Notes under the pieces: model-generated | What the model was told of the DNA's origin: nothing | Seen by the model: only the letters and a program-made list of their open reading frames with translations | Database searches by the model: none | Shown here: one piece after another, positions 35,231 through 44,536 of the stretch | Position numbering within the stretch: the stretch's first letter is position 1 | Layout: each line of letters opens with the position of its first letter | Made by a program: the position numbers and the translations under genes | NCBI RefSeq assembly: GCF_024105735.1 | Contig: NZ_JAAAML010000001.1 | Location: forward strand, 62,001 to 126,000 | Source of the DNA: Parahoeflea alexandrii | GTDB taxonomy: Bacteria; Pseudomonadota; Alphaproteobacteria; Rhizobiales; Rhizobiaceae | Reading direction: 5' to 3' | Length of the DNA stretch: 64,000 nucleotides

Positions 35231-36739
35231 TCATGCCCAGTCGCGGCAGACATATTTGACTTCCGTGAAGGCCTCCATGCCAAGACGTGAGCCTTCGCGC
35301 TCCAGCCCCGACTGCTTCATGCCGCCAAAGGGGATGGGAGCACCGGTCACCTTGGTCCGGTTGACCGCTACCATGCCGAACTGCAGCAAACGGCTGGCGC
35401 GGTAAATCCGGCGCGGATCCTGCGTGTGCAGATAGGCAACAAGGCCATATTCGGTATCGTTGGCCCGCTGCAGAACTTCTTCTTCCGTGTCGAAGGAGGC
35501 AATGGCTGCGACCGGGCCGAATGTCTCTTCATGCATGATCAATGCATCAGCTGTGACATCGGCAAGCACGGTTGGCTCAAAGAACAATGTTCCGGCCTTG
35601 TGACGCTTTCCACCAGCAAGTAGACGCGCCCCCTTGGAAACGGCATCGGCAACATGCCCTTGCTGCTTGGCGACCGCTTTGTCGTTCATCAATGGTCCGA
35701 TGTCTGGATTGTCCATGCCGATGCCAACGGAAAGCCTTGATGCTGCTTCCGAGAATTTCGCGCAGAACAGATCGTAGACCGGGCGCTCGACAAAGAACCG
35801 GTTGGCGCCAAGGCAATCCTGTCCGGATGTTGCGAATTTTGCCTTGATGGCCTCTTCGACAGCCTGGTCCAGATTGGCATCGGCGAACAGGATGAAGGGA
35901 GCGTGACCACCGAGTTCCAGGACCAGCCGCTTCACGGTGTCGGCGCCCTGCCTGTAGAGAAGCTTGCCGATCTCGGTGGAGCCGGTGAACGAGACAGCGC
36001 GAACGCGCTTGTCTTTCATCCATGGTTCAACAACAACCGGGGCAACGCCGGTCACGACATTGAATGCACCTTCCGGGAAGCCGGCGCGTTCGGCAAGCTC
36101 GGCAAGCGCCAGCGCCGAATAGGGTGTTTCAGCCGAGGGATGAGCGACAACGGTGCATCCCGCGGCCAGCGCTGCACTGGCCTTGCGGGTGAGCATGGCT
36201 GAAGGGAAATTCCACGGCGTGATCAGGGCTGCAACGCCCACAGGCTCGCGCCAGATCTCGACTTCGGCGTCAGGCAGGTGCGACGTCACGCTTTCGATGT
36301 TTGGCCGCTTGGCTTCCTCGGCGAAAAACTCCACGAAGGACGCAGCGTACTCGATCTCGCCACGCGCTTCCGAGATCGGCTTGCCCTGCTCCAGCACCAT
36401 GATCCGCGCCAGGTCTTCGCTGTTTTCACGAATCAGTTCAAACCAGCGCCGGAGGATTATCGAACGCTGCTGCGGCAGCATGGCGGACCAGATGCTGAAG
36501 GCGGTTTCCGCGGCATCAACTGCGCCAGCGCTGTCAATGGCGGACAGGCTTGCAACATCACCGAGATGGCTGCCATCGGCAGGATTGATCACGGCAATCG
36601 TCCCTGACTTCGCGCCGGCCGTCCAGCGGCCGCCAATATAGGAAAAGCCGCGAAACAGCGCCGGATCGGTCAGATCAAGCGGCGTTGCGTCAAAGGTTGA
36701 TGATCCGGCTCGCGGGGGATTTGTGCTCTGATGTGCCAT
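35231..36739 (-). CDS. doeC: Aspartate-semialdehyde dehydrogenase DoeC (ALDH family)
   Basis: A 502-residue NAD(P)-dependent aldehyde dehydrogenase. Signatures: ALITPWNFPSAMLTRK, the general base Glu in LVLELGGHAPFILF, the nucleophile Cys in TSGQDCLGANRFF and FGPVAAIASFDTEEE. It is closest in look to succinate-semialdehyde dehydrogenases (GabD), but in ectoine clusters this gene (also called ssd) oxidises aspartate beta-semialdehyde to aspartate. It starts the leftward doeC-doeD unit with a 22-nt gap between the two, and lies directly downstream of the asnC gene on the same strand. The N-terminal 25 residues are low-complexity and could be partly untranslated. Confidence 0.84.
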   Translation of the reverse strand: MAHQSTNPPRAGSSTFDATPLDLTDPALFRGFSYIGGRWTAGAKSGTIAVINPADGSHLGDVASLSAIDSAGAVDAAETAFSIWSAMLPQQRSIILRRWFELIRENSEDLARIMVLEQGKPISEARGEIEYAASFVEFFAEEAKRPNIESVTSHLPDAEVEIWREPVGVAALITPWNFPSAMLTRKASAALAAGCTVVAHPSAETPYSALALAELAERAGFPEGAFNVVTGVAPVVVEPWMKDKRVRAVSFTGSTEIGKLLYRQGADTVKRLVLELGGHAPFILFADANLDQAVEEAIKAKFATSGQDCLGANRFFVERPVYDLFCAKFSEAASRLSVGIGMDNPDIGPLMNDKAVAKQQGHVADAVSKGARLLAGGKRHKAGTLFFEPTVLADVTADALIMHEETFGPVAAIASFDTEEEVLQRANDTEYGLVAYLHTQDPRRIYRASRLLQFGMVAVNRTKVTGAPIPFGGMKQSGLEREGSRLGMEAFTEVKYVCRDWA

Positions 36740-36827
36740 GCCCGATGCTAGCGGCTGAGATCCAGAGGATTCCTCTGATGTGTCGGCTCCCGCCAGGCGG
36801 TTCGTCCAAATCTTGTCGGGCGAGGCG

Positions 36828-37328
36828 TTAATCTACCCCCGGTTCCAGCCCCATCAGAATTTCAAAGGGCGGGCTTGCCGAGTGTTTCACCGGCTTGGTG
36901 ACGATGTAGGTGAAATAGCGCGCCAGCCCCGCGCCGCGGCCCAGCAGATCGTCGATCAGCCGTTGATAGCTGTCGATATCTCGGGTGATGATGTGCAGGA
37001 GATAATCAAAGCCGCCGCCCAGCGCCCAGCAGGACAGAATTTCATCATATGTTTCAACGGCTTGCTCAAATGCCTGAAAGGTCGCCGCGCGGTGGTTTTC
37101 AAGTTCTGCCATGACGAAGACCGAGACTTGAGGCGCCACGGATCTGAGCTCGATCTCCGCCTTGTAGCCTGAAATGATGCCCGCTTTTTCCAGCCGGCTC
37201 AACCGTTCCCAGCACGGTGTGGCACTGAGATTGACCCTTTTTGCGAGCTCGGTTTTCGATATCCGGCCCTCCCGAGAAAGGATTGCAAGGATCTTGATAT
37301 CACGGTCATCGAGCTTGAATGGGGCCAT
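36828..37328 (-). CDS. Lrp/AsnC-family regulator of the ectoine catabolic genes
   Basis: A 166-residue Lrp/AsnC protein. The N-terminal helix-turn-helix (LDDRDIKILAILSREGRISK, then LSATPCWERLSRLEKAGIIS) is followed by the RAM ligand domain (about 75-150; VFVMAELENHRAATFQ and GGGFDYLLHIITRD). AsnC-type genes (asnC/doeX) are standard members of ectoine-degradation clusters and respond to pathway intermediates such as acetyl-diaminobutyrate or diaminobutyrate. Here it is divergent from eutB across 194 nt and in line with doeC-doeD, well placed to control both arms. I did not find a convincing palindrome in that gap. Confidence 0.9.
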   Translation of the reverse strand: MAPFKLDDRDIKILAILSREGRISKTELAKRVNLSATPCWERLSRLEKAGIISGYKAEIELRSVAPQVSVFVMAELENHRAATFQAFEQAVETYDEILSCWALGGGFDYLLHIITRDIDSYQRLIDDLLGRGAGLARYFTYIVTKPVKHSASPPFEILMGLEPGVD

Positions 37329-37522
37329 GACGGAGACTTTTGAGCCAGCGCCGTGGGGTTGTCAATTTCCGGGATTACGGTCAACAATACTTCATGACAA
37401 TTTGGCCTCCAGAATCCTCATGGTTAAACCACCCTGTCGGTAAATCCCTTGCGAAATCAAGGGTTCGCGCGGTTGGCTCTGGCCAATTACGTCCTTCCTA
37501 CCCCGGTTTCCGGTGAGGCCGC

Positions 37523-38527
37523 ATGAGCACGGCACAGCCCTTTGTCGAACTCGCGGAAATTGAAGCGGCGCGCTCCGCTATCGCCGCAACCGTGCGGCGA
37601 ACACCGGTCAACAAGTCGCCATCTCTCTCCGAATTGCTGGGGTGCCCGGTTCATCTGAAACTTGAACACACCCAGATCACCGGCAGTTTTAAACTGCGCG
37701 GCGCGACAAACGCCGTGGCTTCTCTGTCCGATGCGGACAAGCAGCGCGGTGTGGCTGGCGTGTCGACCGGAAATCATGGGCGGGGGCTGGCCCACGCCGC
37801 GAAGGCTGCCGGGGTGAGGTGCATCATCTGCATGTCGCGGCTGGTGCCGCAGGCCAAGATTGACGGCATCAAGGCACAGGGTGCCGAAGTCCGGATCGTC
37901 GGCAACTCGCAGGATGAGGCGCAACTGGAGGTCGACCGGCTGGTTGACGAAGACGGGTTGACCATGATCCCACCCTTCGATCATCGCGCCATCATTGCAG
38001 GCCAGGGTACGCTGGGGCTGGAGTTGCTGGAGCAGGTGCCGGATGTCGCAACCGTTCTGGTGCCATTGTCCGGCGGCGGATTGGTTTCGGGCGTCGCCGC
38101 TGCACTCAAGGCCATGCGCCCGGATGTCAGGATCATCGGCATATCGATGGAACGCGGGCCCGCGATGCATGAATGCCTCAAGGCAGGAGGGCCGGTGCTG
38201 GTTAAGGAGCTGGCGACGCTTGCGGATTCTCTCGGCGGCGGGATCGGGCTCGGCAATCAGCTGACATTCGCCATGACAAGAGATCTGGTCGACGATGTCG
38301 TGCTGGTGAGCGAAGCAGAAATCGCTGCCGGTATACGGCACATCTATTGGCAGGAACGCCAGATCGTCGAGGGTGCGGGCGCCGTCGGCGTGGCGGCTTT
38401 GCTTTCGCGCAAGATAGAGAGCGTCGGTCCGGTGGCTGCCATCCTCAGCGGCGGCAATATCGATATGAAACAGCATCATCGCGTCATATCCGGCGAAGAT
38501 GTTGATGTTACCCAAGAGGCAGCGTGA
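37523..38527 (+). CDS. eutB: EutB, threonine dehydratase-like PLP enzyme of ectoine/hydroxyectoine catabolism
   Basis: A 334-residue fold-type II PLP enzyme. The PLP lysine lies in GSFKLRGATNAVA, the phosphate-binding Gly loop is PLSGGGLVSGVAA, and VSTGNHGRGLAHAAKAAG contacts the cofactor. In ectoine clusters EutB is proposed to dehydrate a hydroxylated diaminobutyrate derived from hydroxyectoine. Taken alone it would be called threonine/serine dehydratase. A GTGAGG ribosome-binding site precedes the ATG. It begins the rightward eutB-eutC-doeA-doeB operon. Confidence 0.87.
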   Translation: MSTAQPFVELAEIEAARSAIAATVRRTPVNKSPSLSELLGCPVHLKLEHTQITGSFKLRGATNAVASLSDADKQRGVAGVSTGNHGRGLAHAAKAAGVRCIICMSRLVPQAKIDGIKAQGAEVRIVGNSQDEAQLEVDRLVDEDGLTMIPPFDHRAIIAGQGTLGLELLEQVPDVATVLVPLSGGGLVSGVAAALKAMRPDVRIIGISMERGPAMHECLKAGGPVLVKELATLADSLGGGIGLGNQLTFAMTRDLVDDVVLVSEAEIAAGIRHIYWQERQIVEGAGAVGVAALLSRKIESVGPVAAILSGGNIDMKQHHRVISGEDVDVTQEAA

Positions 38528-38528
38528 C

Positions 38529-39521
38529 ATGAGCAACATCAGGATCCTGACCGAGGCGGATTTACGCGGCCTGGTGAAGCTGGATCTTGATGCCATTGAG
38601 TGTGTCGAGCAGGCTTTCGCCGCATTGGCCACCGGCGATGTGGTTATGCCGCCGATCCTGTCCATGCCGATCGCGCCGTTCAACGGCGAGGTTGACGTCA
38701 AAACCGCGTTCGTGCCGGGTATCGACAGTTTCGCGATCAAGATCTCTCCGGGCTTTTTCGACAATCCGGAAATCGGCCTGCCGAGCACATCGGGGTTGAT
38801 GGTGCTGTTGTCGGCAAGGACCGGAATGCTCGAGGCTTTGCTGCTCGACAATGGCTATCTCACCGATGTCCGCACGGCTGCGGCCGGTGCGGTTGCCGCG
38901 CGGCATCTTGCGCGTGCCGACGCTTCACATGCCTGCATCCTCGGGGCAGGTTGCCAGGCCCGGCTGCAACTCAAGGCGCTGTGCCTGGTTCGTCCGATCA
39001 GGACCGCCACGATCTGGGCACGGGACGTCGTTAAAGCGCATACAGTGGCAGCGGAGCTTTCACAGGAACTCGGAATCGATGTGAGTGCCGTAAAGGATGC
39101 TGGCGCGGGGGTCAGACGCGCTGACGTGATTGTCACCACCACACCTGCGACAAGCCCGGTGCTTGAGGCAGCGTGGCTGCTGCCCGGTCAACACGTGACG
39201 GCAATGGGGTCGGATCAGGAGCACAAAAACGAAATCGATCCCGCATGTCTTTCAAAGGCTGATCTCTATGTCCCCGACCGCCTGTCGCAAACGCGGATCC
39301 TGGGCGAATTGCGCAGCGCCATCGCGGCGGGCCTGATCCCCGCCGAGACCGACTTTGCCGAACTCGGCGCCATCGTCTCCGGCGCCGTACCCGGGCGCAC
39401 CGCGCCCGACCAGATCACCATCGCGGACCTCACCGGAACCGGTGTTCAGGACACCGCCATCGCCACCCACGCCCGACAGCGTGCTTCACATGCCGGACTC
39501 GGCACCAACTTCGAGAGCTGA
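38529..39521 (+). CDS. eutC: EutC, ornithine cyclodeaminase/mu-crystallin family protein
   Basis: A 330-residue NAD-dependent ornithine cyclodeaminase-family enzyme. Motifs: KISPGFFDNPEIGLPSTSG (substrate side), the Rossmann motif ACILGAGCQARLQLKALC and the loop VIVTTTPATSPVLE, plus GSDQEHKNEID. In ectoine clusters EutC is thought to act after EutB on the hydroxyectoine branch; the reaction is not firmly established. The true start is the ATG at 38529, 2 nt after the eutB stop. Downstream neighbours are the ectoine hydrolase and deacetylase genes. Confidence 0.87.
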   Translation: MSNIRILTEADLRGLVKLDLDAIECVEQAFAALATGDVVMPPILSMPIAPFNGEVDVKTAFVPGIDSFAIKISPGFFDNPEIGLPSTSGLMVLLSARTGMLEALLLDNGYLTDVRTAAAGAVAARHLARADASHACILGAGCQARLQLKALCLVRPIRTATIWARDVVKAHTVAAELSQELGIDVSAVKDAGAGVRRADVIVTTTPATSPVLEAAWLLPGQHVTAMGSDQEHKNEIDPACLSKADLYVPDRLSQTRILGELRSAIAAGLIPAETDFAELGAIVSGAVPGRTAPDQITIADLTGTGVQDTAIATHARQRASHAGLGTNFES

Positions 39522-39524
39522 AAC

Positions 39525-40712
39525 ATGGCCGAAATCGACACATTCCGATTCACCGACGCCGAATACGAGACCCGCCTGTCGCGGGTGAGGGCCGCGATGG
39601 AGGCCAAGGGGATCGACACGCTGATCACCTCGGATCCGTCCAACATGGCATGGCTTACCGGTTACGATGGCTGGTCTTTCTATGTCCATCAATCCGTCAT
39701 CATAGGACCCTCCGGCGACCCGATCTGGTTCGGGCGCGAACAGGACGCCCAGGGCGCGCTGCGCACGGTCTGGATGAACGAGCCGGACCTGATCGGGTAT
39801 CCGGATTACTTCGTGCAATCAGCTGAACGCCACCCGATGGAATACCTCGCCGCCAAGCTGACCGAGCGGGGGTGGCACATTGGCCGGATCGGCGTGGAGA
39901 TGGATAATTACTGGTTCTCCGCCAAGGGATTTCTGTCGCTGAGCGCCGGGCTGCCCAACGAGCTGGTCGACGTCACCAACCTCGTCAACTGGTTGCGTGG
40001 CCCGAAATCTCCTGCGGAACTCGATCGCATGCGCAAAGCCGGCAAGATCGTCGAGAGGATGCATGCGCGTATCGCCGAGAAGATCGAGCCCGGCATGCGC
40101 AAGTGCGATCTGGTGGCCGAAATTTACGACGCCTCGCTGCGCTACGACGAGGGGTGGGGCTTTGGCGGCGATTACCCGGCGATCGTGCCGCTGCTGCCAT
40201 CGGGCGCGGATGCCGCCGCGCCCCATCTGACCTGGGACGACAAGAAGATGGTGACCGGCGAGGGCACCTTCTTCGAGATTGCCGGCTGTTTCCGCCGCTA
40301 TCACTGTCCGCTGTCGCGCACCATCTTCCTCGGCAAGCCGACACAGCAGTTCCTCGACGCGGAAAAAGCCGTGCTCGAAGGCATGGAGGCCGGATTGGAG
40401 GCCGCAAAGGCCGGAAACCTGTGCGAGGATATTGCAATCGCCTTCTTCGGCGTGCTTCAGAAGTATGACATCGTGAAGAACAACCGCACTGGCTATCCCA
40501 TCGGTCTGTCCTATCCGCCGGACTGGGGCGAGCGGACCTGTTCGCTGCGCCCGGGCGACCGGACGGTGCTGAAGCCCGGGATGACGTTCCACTTCATGAC
40601 CGGTCTCTGGATGGAGGGCATGGGCTTCGAGATCACCGAGAGCATCGCCATCGGCGAAACCGGCCCCGAATGCCTGTCGAACGTGCCCCGCAAGATGCTT
40701 GTGAAGGATTGA
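39525..40712 (+). CDS. doeA: Ectoine hydrolase DoeA/EutD (M24 peptidase-like)
   Basis: A 395-residue protein of the M24 (creatinase/prolidase) fold that opens the ectoine ring to N-acetyl-2,4-diaminobutyrate. Distinctive DoeA features are SDPSNMAWLTGYDGWSFYVH near residue 40, IGVEMDNYWFSAKGFL and the pita-bread domain with RYHCPLSRTIFLGKPTQQF and GLSYPPDWGERTCSLRPGDR. The combination with a DoeB-type deacetylase and eutBC is diagnostic of ectoine catabolism. It starts 3 nt after eutC. Length equals that of described DoeA proteins. Confidence 0.92.
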   Translation: MAEIDTFRFTDAEYETRLSRVRAAMEAKGIDTLITSDPSNMAWLTGYDGWSFYVHQSVIIGPSGDPIWFGREQDAQGALRTVWMNEPDLIGYPDYFVQSAERHPMEYLAAKLTERGWHIGRIGVEMDNYWFSAKGFLSLSAGLPNELVDVTNLVNWLRGPKSPAELDRMRKAGKIVERMHARIAEKIEPGMRKCDLVAEIYDASLRYDEGWGFGGDYPAIVPLLPSGADAAAPHLTWDDKKMVTGEGTFFEIAGCFRRYHCPLSRTIFLGKPTQQFLDAEKAVLEGMEAGLEAAKAGNLCEDIAIAFFGVLQKYDIVKNNRTGYPIGLSYPPDWGERTCSLRPGDRTVLKPGMTFHFMTGLWMEGMGFEITESIAIGETGPECLSNVPRKMLVKD

Positions 40713-40718
40713 TGCGAA

Positions 40719-41708
40719 ATGAGCGGTAATCCCATCACCTCCACAATCCCGCTCGACGAGGACGGCGAACATCACGGTTTTCTGAGACTGCCCTACAGCC
40801 GTGACGATTCGGCCTGGGGGTCCGTGATGATCCCGATAACGGTGATCAAGAATGGCGTTGGCCCCAGCGCATTGTTGACCGGCGCCAATCACGGCGACGA
40901 GTATGAAGGTCCGATCGCGCTCATGGACCTGGCGATGAGCCTGAAAGCGGGCGACATTGAAGGCCGGGTGATCATCCTGCCGGCCATGAACTATCCGGCG
41001 TTTCGGGCGGGAACGCGTACATCGCCGATTGACCGGGGCAACATGAACCGGTCTTTTCCAGGCTCGCCGAGCGGTACCGTGACGGAGAAGATCGCGGACT
41101 ACATCCAGACGGTTCTGCTGCCGGAGGCGAGCATCGTGCTCGATTTCCATTCAGGTGGCAGGACGCTGGACTTCATTCCTTTCGCATCGGCGCATGTGCT
41201 CGAAAACAAGGAGCAGCAGGCAGCCTGTGTGGCCGCCGTGGAAGCCTTCAACGCACCCTATTCGATGATCATGCTCGAGATCGACAATGTCGGCATGTAT
41301 GACACCAGTGTCGAGGATCAGGGCAAGACCTTCGTCACCACGGAACTCGGCGGTGGCGGCACCTCGACGGCACGCTCCAATGCCATCGCCAAGAAAGGTG
41401 TGCGCAACGTGCTCAAACATGCCGGGATCATGAAAGGGGAACTGGACCTCTCTGCCTCGGTGATGCTCGACATGCCGGATGATGATTGCTTTGTCTTCTC
41501 TCACGATGACGGGATGATCGAAGCGATGAAGGACTTGGGCGAGGAGGTGGAGAAAGGCGAAATTGTGGCCCGTGTCTGGCCTGTCGACCGGACCGGCAGG
41601 CCACCGCTGGACTATCGCGCCAGGCGTTCGGGTATCCTTGCGTCTCGGCATTTCCCGGGGCTGGTGAAGGCCGGGGACTGTGTGGCGGTGATCGCGGTCA
41701 AGGTCTAG
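40719..41708 (+). CDS. doeB: N-alpha-acetyl-L-2,4-diaminobutyrate deacetylase DoeB/EutE
   Basis: A 329-residue zinc deacetylase of the succinylglutamate desuccinylase/aspartoacylase (M14) family. Zinc ligands His and Glu are in GANHGDEYEGP and the third His in IVLDFHSGGRTLDF; the substrate-binding Arg/Asn region is RGNMNRSFPG. It removes acetate from the DoeA product to give diaminobutyrate, the substrate of DoeD. A 6-nt gap to doeA indicates co-translation. It is the final gene before a hairpin terminator. Confidence 0.92.
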   Translation: MSGNPITSTIPLDEDGEHHGFLRLPYSRDDSAWGSVMIPITVIKNGVGPSALLTGANHGDEYEGPIALMDLAMSLKAGDIEGRVIILPAMNYPAFRAGTRTSPIDRGNMNRSFPGSPSGTVTEKIADYIQTVLLPEASIVLDFHSGGRTLDFIPFASAHVLENKEQQAACVAAVEAFNAPYSMIMLEIDNVGMYDTSVEDQGKTFVTTELGGGGTSTARSNAIAKKGVRNVLKHAGIMKGELDLSASVMLDMPDDDCFVFSHDDGMIEAMKDLGEEVEKGEIVARVWPVDRTGRPPLDYRARRSGILASRHFPGLVKAGDCVAVIAVKV

Positions 41709-41746
41709 ACGCGGCAAGGCGATCTTCGAAACACTGCGGAAACAGA

Positions 41747-41779
41747 AAAGGCCCGTCAGAAGTCTGCCGGGCCCCTTTA
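41747..41779. terminator. Bidirectional terminator between doeB and the aldehyde dehydrogenase
   Basis: AAAAGGCCCG (41747-41756) faces CGGGCC-C-CTTT (41769-41779), a stem with one bulged base and an A-run on one side and T's on the other. It sits 38 nt after the doeB stop and 31 nt after the convergent aldehyde dehydrogenase stop, so it can serve both. Confidence 0.65.
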
Positions 41780-41810
41780 TGAAGACTTCAGTCGCAGGAG
41801 GAGTGCCGCC

Positions 41811-43301
41811 CTAGCCGATGCGGGCGGCGATGCTCTTGACCTTGCAATAGCTCTTGAGGCCTTCGAGACCCTTCTCGCGGCCGAAGCCTGATTGCTTGTT
41901 GCCGCCGAAGGGCACTTCGATGCCGCCGGCAAAGTACTCGTTGATGTAGACCTGACCGGCGTCAATGTCGCGGGCGAGCTGGTGGGCTCTCGTGAAATTG
42001 CCGGTGAAGACACCGGCCACCAGTCCGAAGCGGGTGCAATTGGCCAGCTGCAACGCATGTTCGTAATTGTCGGCTTTCTGGACGGTGAGGACCGGGCCGA
42101 AAATCTCTTCCTGCACCAGTTCATCCTCGGCAGGCCGGTTGGCAACGATCGTGGGTTCTATGAAATAGCCCTTGCCGGTTTCGGGATCGCTCGATGCCTT
42201 GCCGCCGCTGATGAATTCCGCGCCGCGTTCCCGCGCCCGATCGAGAAAGCCTGCAATCTTTTCCTGCTGCATGGCCGAATTGACCGGTCCCATGTCGGGT
42301 GAGCGAAGACCATGACCCAGCGAGATCGCCTTGGCCTTGCGTCCGAGGGCTTCGACAAAGCGGTCGTGAATTCCAGCTTCGATCACCAGCCGCGAGCCAG
42401 CGGAACAGATCTGTCCGGCATGCTCGAAAATGGCGCCTGCCACATTGGTGACGGTGCCGTCGAAATCGCAGTCATCGAGCACGACCACCGGCGACTTGCC
42501 GCCGAGTTCCATCACCGAGCGGGTGACGTTTTCGGCGCAGGCGCGCATGACGCTGGCGCCGGTGGTCACCGAACCGGTGAAGGTGACATGGTCGATGCCG
42601 GTGTTGGAGACCAGCGGGGCGCCGACCTCGATGCCGGTTCCGGTCACGACATTGCAGACGCCGGCGGGCAGTCCGGCCTCAAACAGCAGTTCGGCCAGCA
42701 ACAAGGCGGTGAATGGTGTCTGTTCGGCGGGTTTGGCAACCACGGTGCATCCGGCGGCAAGCGCCGGGGCCATGCCACGGGCGGCGGTCGAGATCGGGAA
42801 ATTCCAGGGAATGATGTGAGCGGTGACGCCGACCGGCTCGAACTGGCTGTAGCCGACATAGTCTGACGGCAGCGGGAAAGTGCTTCCCTCCAGCTTGTCG
42901 CATGCGCCTGCGTAGTACTCAAACGTTCTCGCCGCGCCGGAGACATCCCCCCTTGCCTCGGAAATCGGCTTGCCGCTGTCGAGGCATTCGGTGATGGCAA
43001 GCCGTTCCGAGTTGCGGCGGATCAGCTCTGCGGTGCGTGCGAGAATGCGTCCTCGTTCGGCAGGCGGTGTCCGGCGCCAGAGGGCAAACGCCTTGCGCGA
43101 ATTTTCGACGGCTTCAGCAACATCGTCGGCATTGCCGCGGGCAAAATCGGCAAAGGCCTCGCCGCGGCCCGGATCCTCGCTTTGCATGGAGCGCCCGGAG
43201 CGCGGAGCACGAAATCCGCCGTCGATGAAATGGCCATCGGGCAGGCGCAGTCCAGTGGCGTCATTGATGTAGGCGAGGAGGCTGTCGGGTTTTGTGAGCA
43301 T
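41811..43301 (-). CDS. Aldehyde dehydrogenase family protein (betaine-aldehyde type)
   Basis: A 496-residue NAD(P)-dependent aldehyde dehydrogenase with AHIIPWNFPISTAARG, the general base in SVMELGGKSPVVVL, the nucleophile Cys in FEHAGQICSAGSRLVIE and EEIFGPVLTVQKAD. The overall pattern is like betaine-aldehyde and gamma-aminobutyraldehyde dehydrogenases. It is 3 nt downstream of the enolase-superfamily gene, leftward, divergent from a MocR regulator. In that setting it probably oxidises the aldehyde produced by the GMC or amine oxidase encoded on the other side of the regulator. Substrate is not assigned. Confidence 0.88.
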   Translation of the reverse strand: MLTKPDSLLAYINDATGLRLPDGHFIDGGFRAPRSGRSMQSEDPGRGEAFADFARGNADDVAEAVENSRKAFALWRRTPPAERGRILARTAELIRRNSERLAITECLDSGKPISEARGDVSGAARTFEYYAGACDKLEGSTFPLPSDYVGYSQFEPVGVTAHIIPWNFPISTAARGMAPALAAGCTVVAKPAEQTPFTALLLAELLFEAGLPAGVCNVVTGTGIEVGAPLVSNTGIDHVTFTGSVTTGASVMRACAENVTRSVMELGGKSPVVVLDDCDFDGTVTNVAGAIFEHAGQICSAGSRLVIEAGIHDRFVEALGRKAKAISLGHGLRSPDMGPVNSAMQQEKIAGFLDRARERGAEFISGGKASSDPETGKGYFIEPTIVANRPAEDELVQEEIFGPVLTVQKADNYEHALQLANCTRFGLVAGVFTGNFTRAHQLARDIDAGQVYINEYFAGGIEVPFGGNKQSGFGREKGLEGLKSYCKVKSIAARIG

Positions 43302-43304
43302 GTG

Positions 43305-44420
43305 TCAGGCTCCCAACGAGCTGATCTGGTGACTTGATTGTTCGAGCCAGGCCGGGCTGACCTCGACGCCCCAGCCGGGTGCGTCTGTTACCGTCGCCTT
43401 GCCGTCGACGATGGCGTAGGGGGTTTCGACGAAGAGGCCGTCCTGCCAGGGATAGTAGTCCTCGCCCTCGATCGAGAACTCGAGATACTTGCCGGCATTG
43501 GGGATGGCGCGCAGCATGTGCATGGTGAACAGGGTGACCATCGACCAGTTGGCGCAGTGGGGCGTGCAGGGCAGGCCGGCCTTGTGGGCCATGTCCGCCA
43601 CCCGCAAAGTACGGGTCAGGCCGCCGAGATAACAGATGTCGGGCTGGACGATGTCGACCGCCTTCATGTCGATCATCCAGCGCCAGTTCGGAAGCTCGCA
43701 ATCCTGTTCGCCGCCGGTGACATCGATGGGCGGTGCGGACAGTGCTTCGGTGACCTGCCTGGTCTGCTCGTATTCCCAGTAGGGGCAGGGCTCCTCGAAA
43801 TGGCTGATGCCGTTGTCGACCAGCATTTTTCCAATTTCGATGGCCTGGGCCGGCGAATAGCAGGAATTGGCGTCGACCAGCAGCGCAACGCTGTCATCCA
43901 TGGCCTTGCGCATGGTGGGGACGATTTCCTCGGTTCGTCCGGGCCATTCATCCTTGCCGCGACCGCATTCCGCACCGATGCGGAACTTGAAAGCGTCAAA
44001 GCCGAATTTGTCGCGCAGTCGGCTCAGCCGCGTGGCCTCATCCTTCGGGGTGATGTCGCGTTTCATGGAAGAACCATAGGCGCGGATGGTTCCCGGTGTG
44101 CCGCCGATCAGCTCACAAACCGGCTTGCCTTCGATCCTGCCACGCAAGTCCCAAAGCGCTGTGTCGAGGCCGCCAAGTGCACGCTTGAGATAGGAGCCGG
44201 GAAACTTGTGTTCCTTCTCGGGGATCAGGTCCACCAGGTGATCGATGTCGAGCGCCGACTGACCAAGCGCGTAGGGCGCCACCTGCCTGTGCACGATCTG
44301 CGCTGTGATGTCGGCATAATAGGGAGCGACCTGGCCCCAGCCGATGTCGCCGGTGTCGGTGGTGACCTTGACGAAGCAGACGAACTCGTTGGTGAAGGTT
44401 TCAATGTGGGTGATTTTCAT
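43305..44420 (-). CDS. Mandelate racemase/muconate lactonizing enzyme family protein
   Basis: A 371-residue enolase-superfamily enzyme. The capping domain covers about residues 1-115 ([35 protein letters not shown]). The barrel carries a Lys in [10 protein letters not shown], metal ligands Asp in [11 protein letters not shown], Glu in [14 protein letters not shown] and Glu in [11 protein letters not shown], and a possible His in [11 protein letters not shown]. Such enzymes abstract the proton alpha to a carboxylate, giving racemisation, epimerisation or dehydration of acid sugars or related acids. The subgroup is not identified. It heads a leftward pair with an aldehyde dehydrogenase, divergent from MocR. 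Confidence 0.86.
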   Translation of the reverse strand: MKITHIETFTNEFVCFVKVTTDTGDIGWGQVAPYYADITAQIVHRQVAPYALGQSALDIDHLVDLIPEKEHKFPGSYLKRALGGLDTALWDLRGRIEGKPVCELIGGTPGTIRAYGSSMKRDITPKDEATRLSRLRDKFGFDAFKFRIGAECGRGKDEWPGRTEEIVPTMRKAMDDSVALLVDANSCYSPAQAIEIGKMLVDNGISHFEEPCPYWEYEQTRQVTEALSAPPIDVTGGEQDCELPNWRWMIDMKAVDIVQPDICYLGGLTRTLRVADMAHKAGLPCTPHCANWSMVTLFTMHMLRAIPNAGKYLEFSIEGEDYYPWQDGLFVETPYAIVDGKATVTDAPGWGVEVSPAWLEQSSHQISSLGA

Positions 44421-44465
44421 GTGATGTCATTCCATGCCGCAATTTTTGGCAAACCGTAGCGGGTC

Positions 44466-44512
44466 GATTGGACTTACGATAAGGTCCAATCTCGCAAAGC
44501 TTCCAGACCAAT
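44466..44512. promoter_or_regulatory. Candidate MocR operator
   Basis: GATTGGAC (44466-44473) and GTCCAATC (44484-44491) are perfect 8-bp arms of an inverted repeat. A related direct copy AGACCAAT follows at 44505-44512, 24 nt before the MocR start. Mixed inverted/direct half-sites are typical of MocR/PdxR operators. The gap also holds the divergent promoter for the enolase-superfamily gene. Confidence 0.55.
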
Positions 44513-44536
44513 TTTGACTACCGTGAGAGCCCATCC

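Noticed and set aside
39819-41150. 443-residue open frame antisense to doeA and doeB
   Set aside because: It spans two well-identified genes on the other strand and shows no domain; composition is that of a mirrored GC-rich gene.
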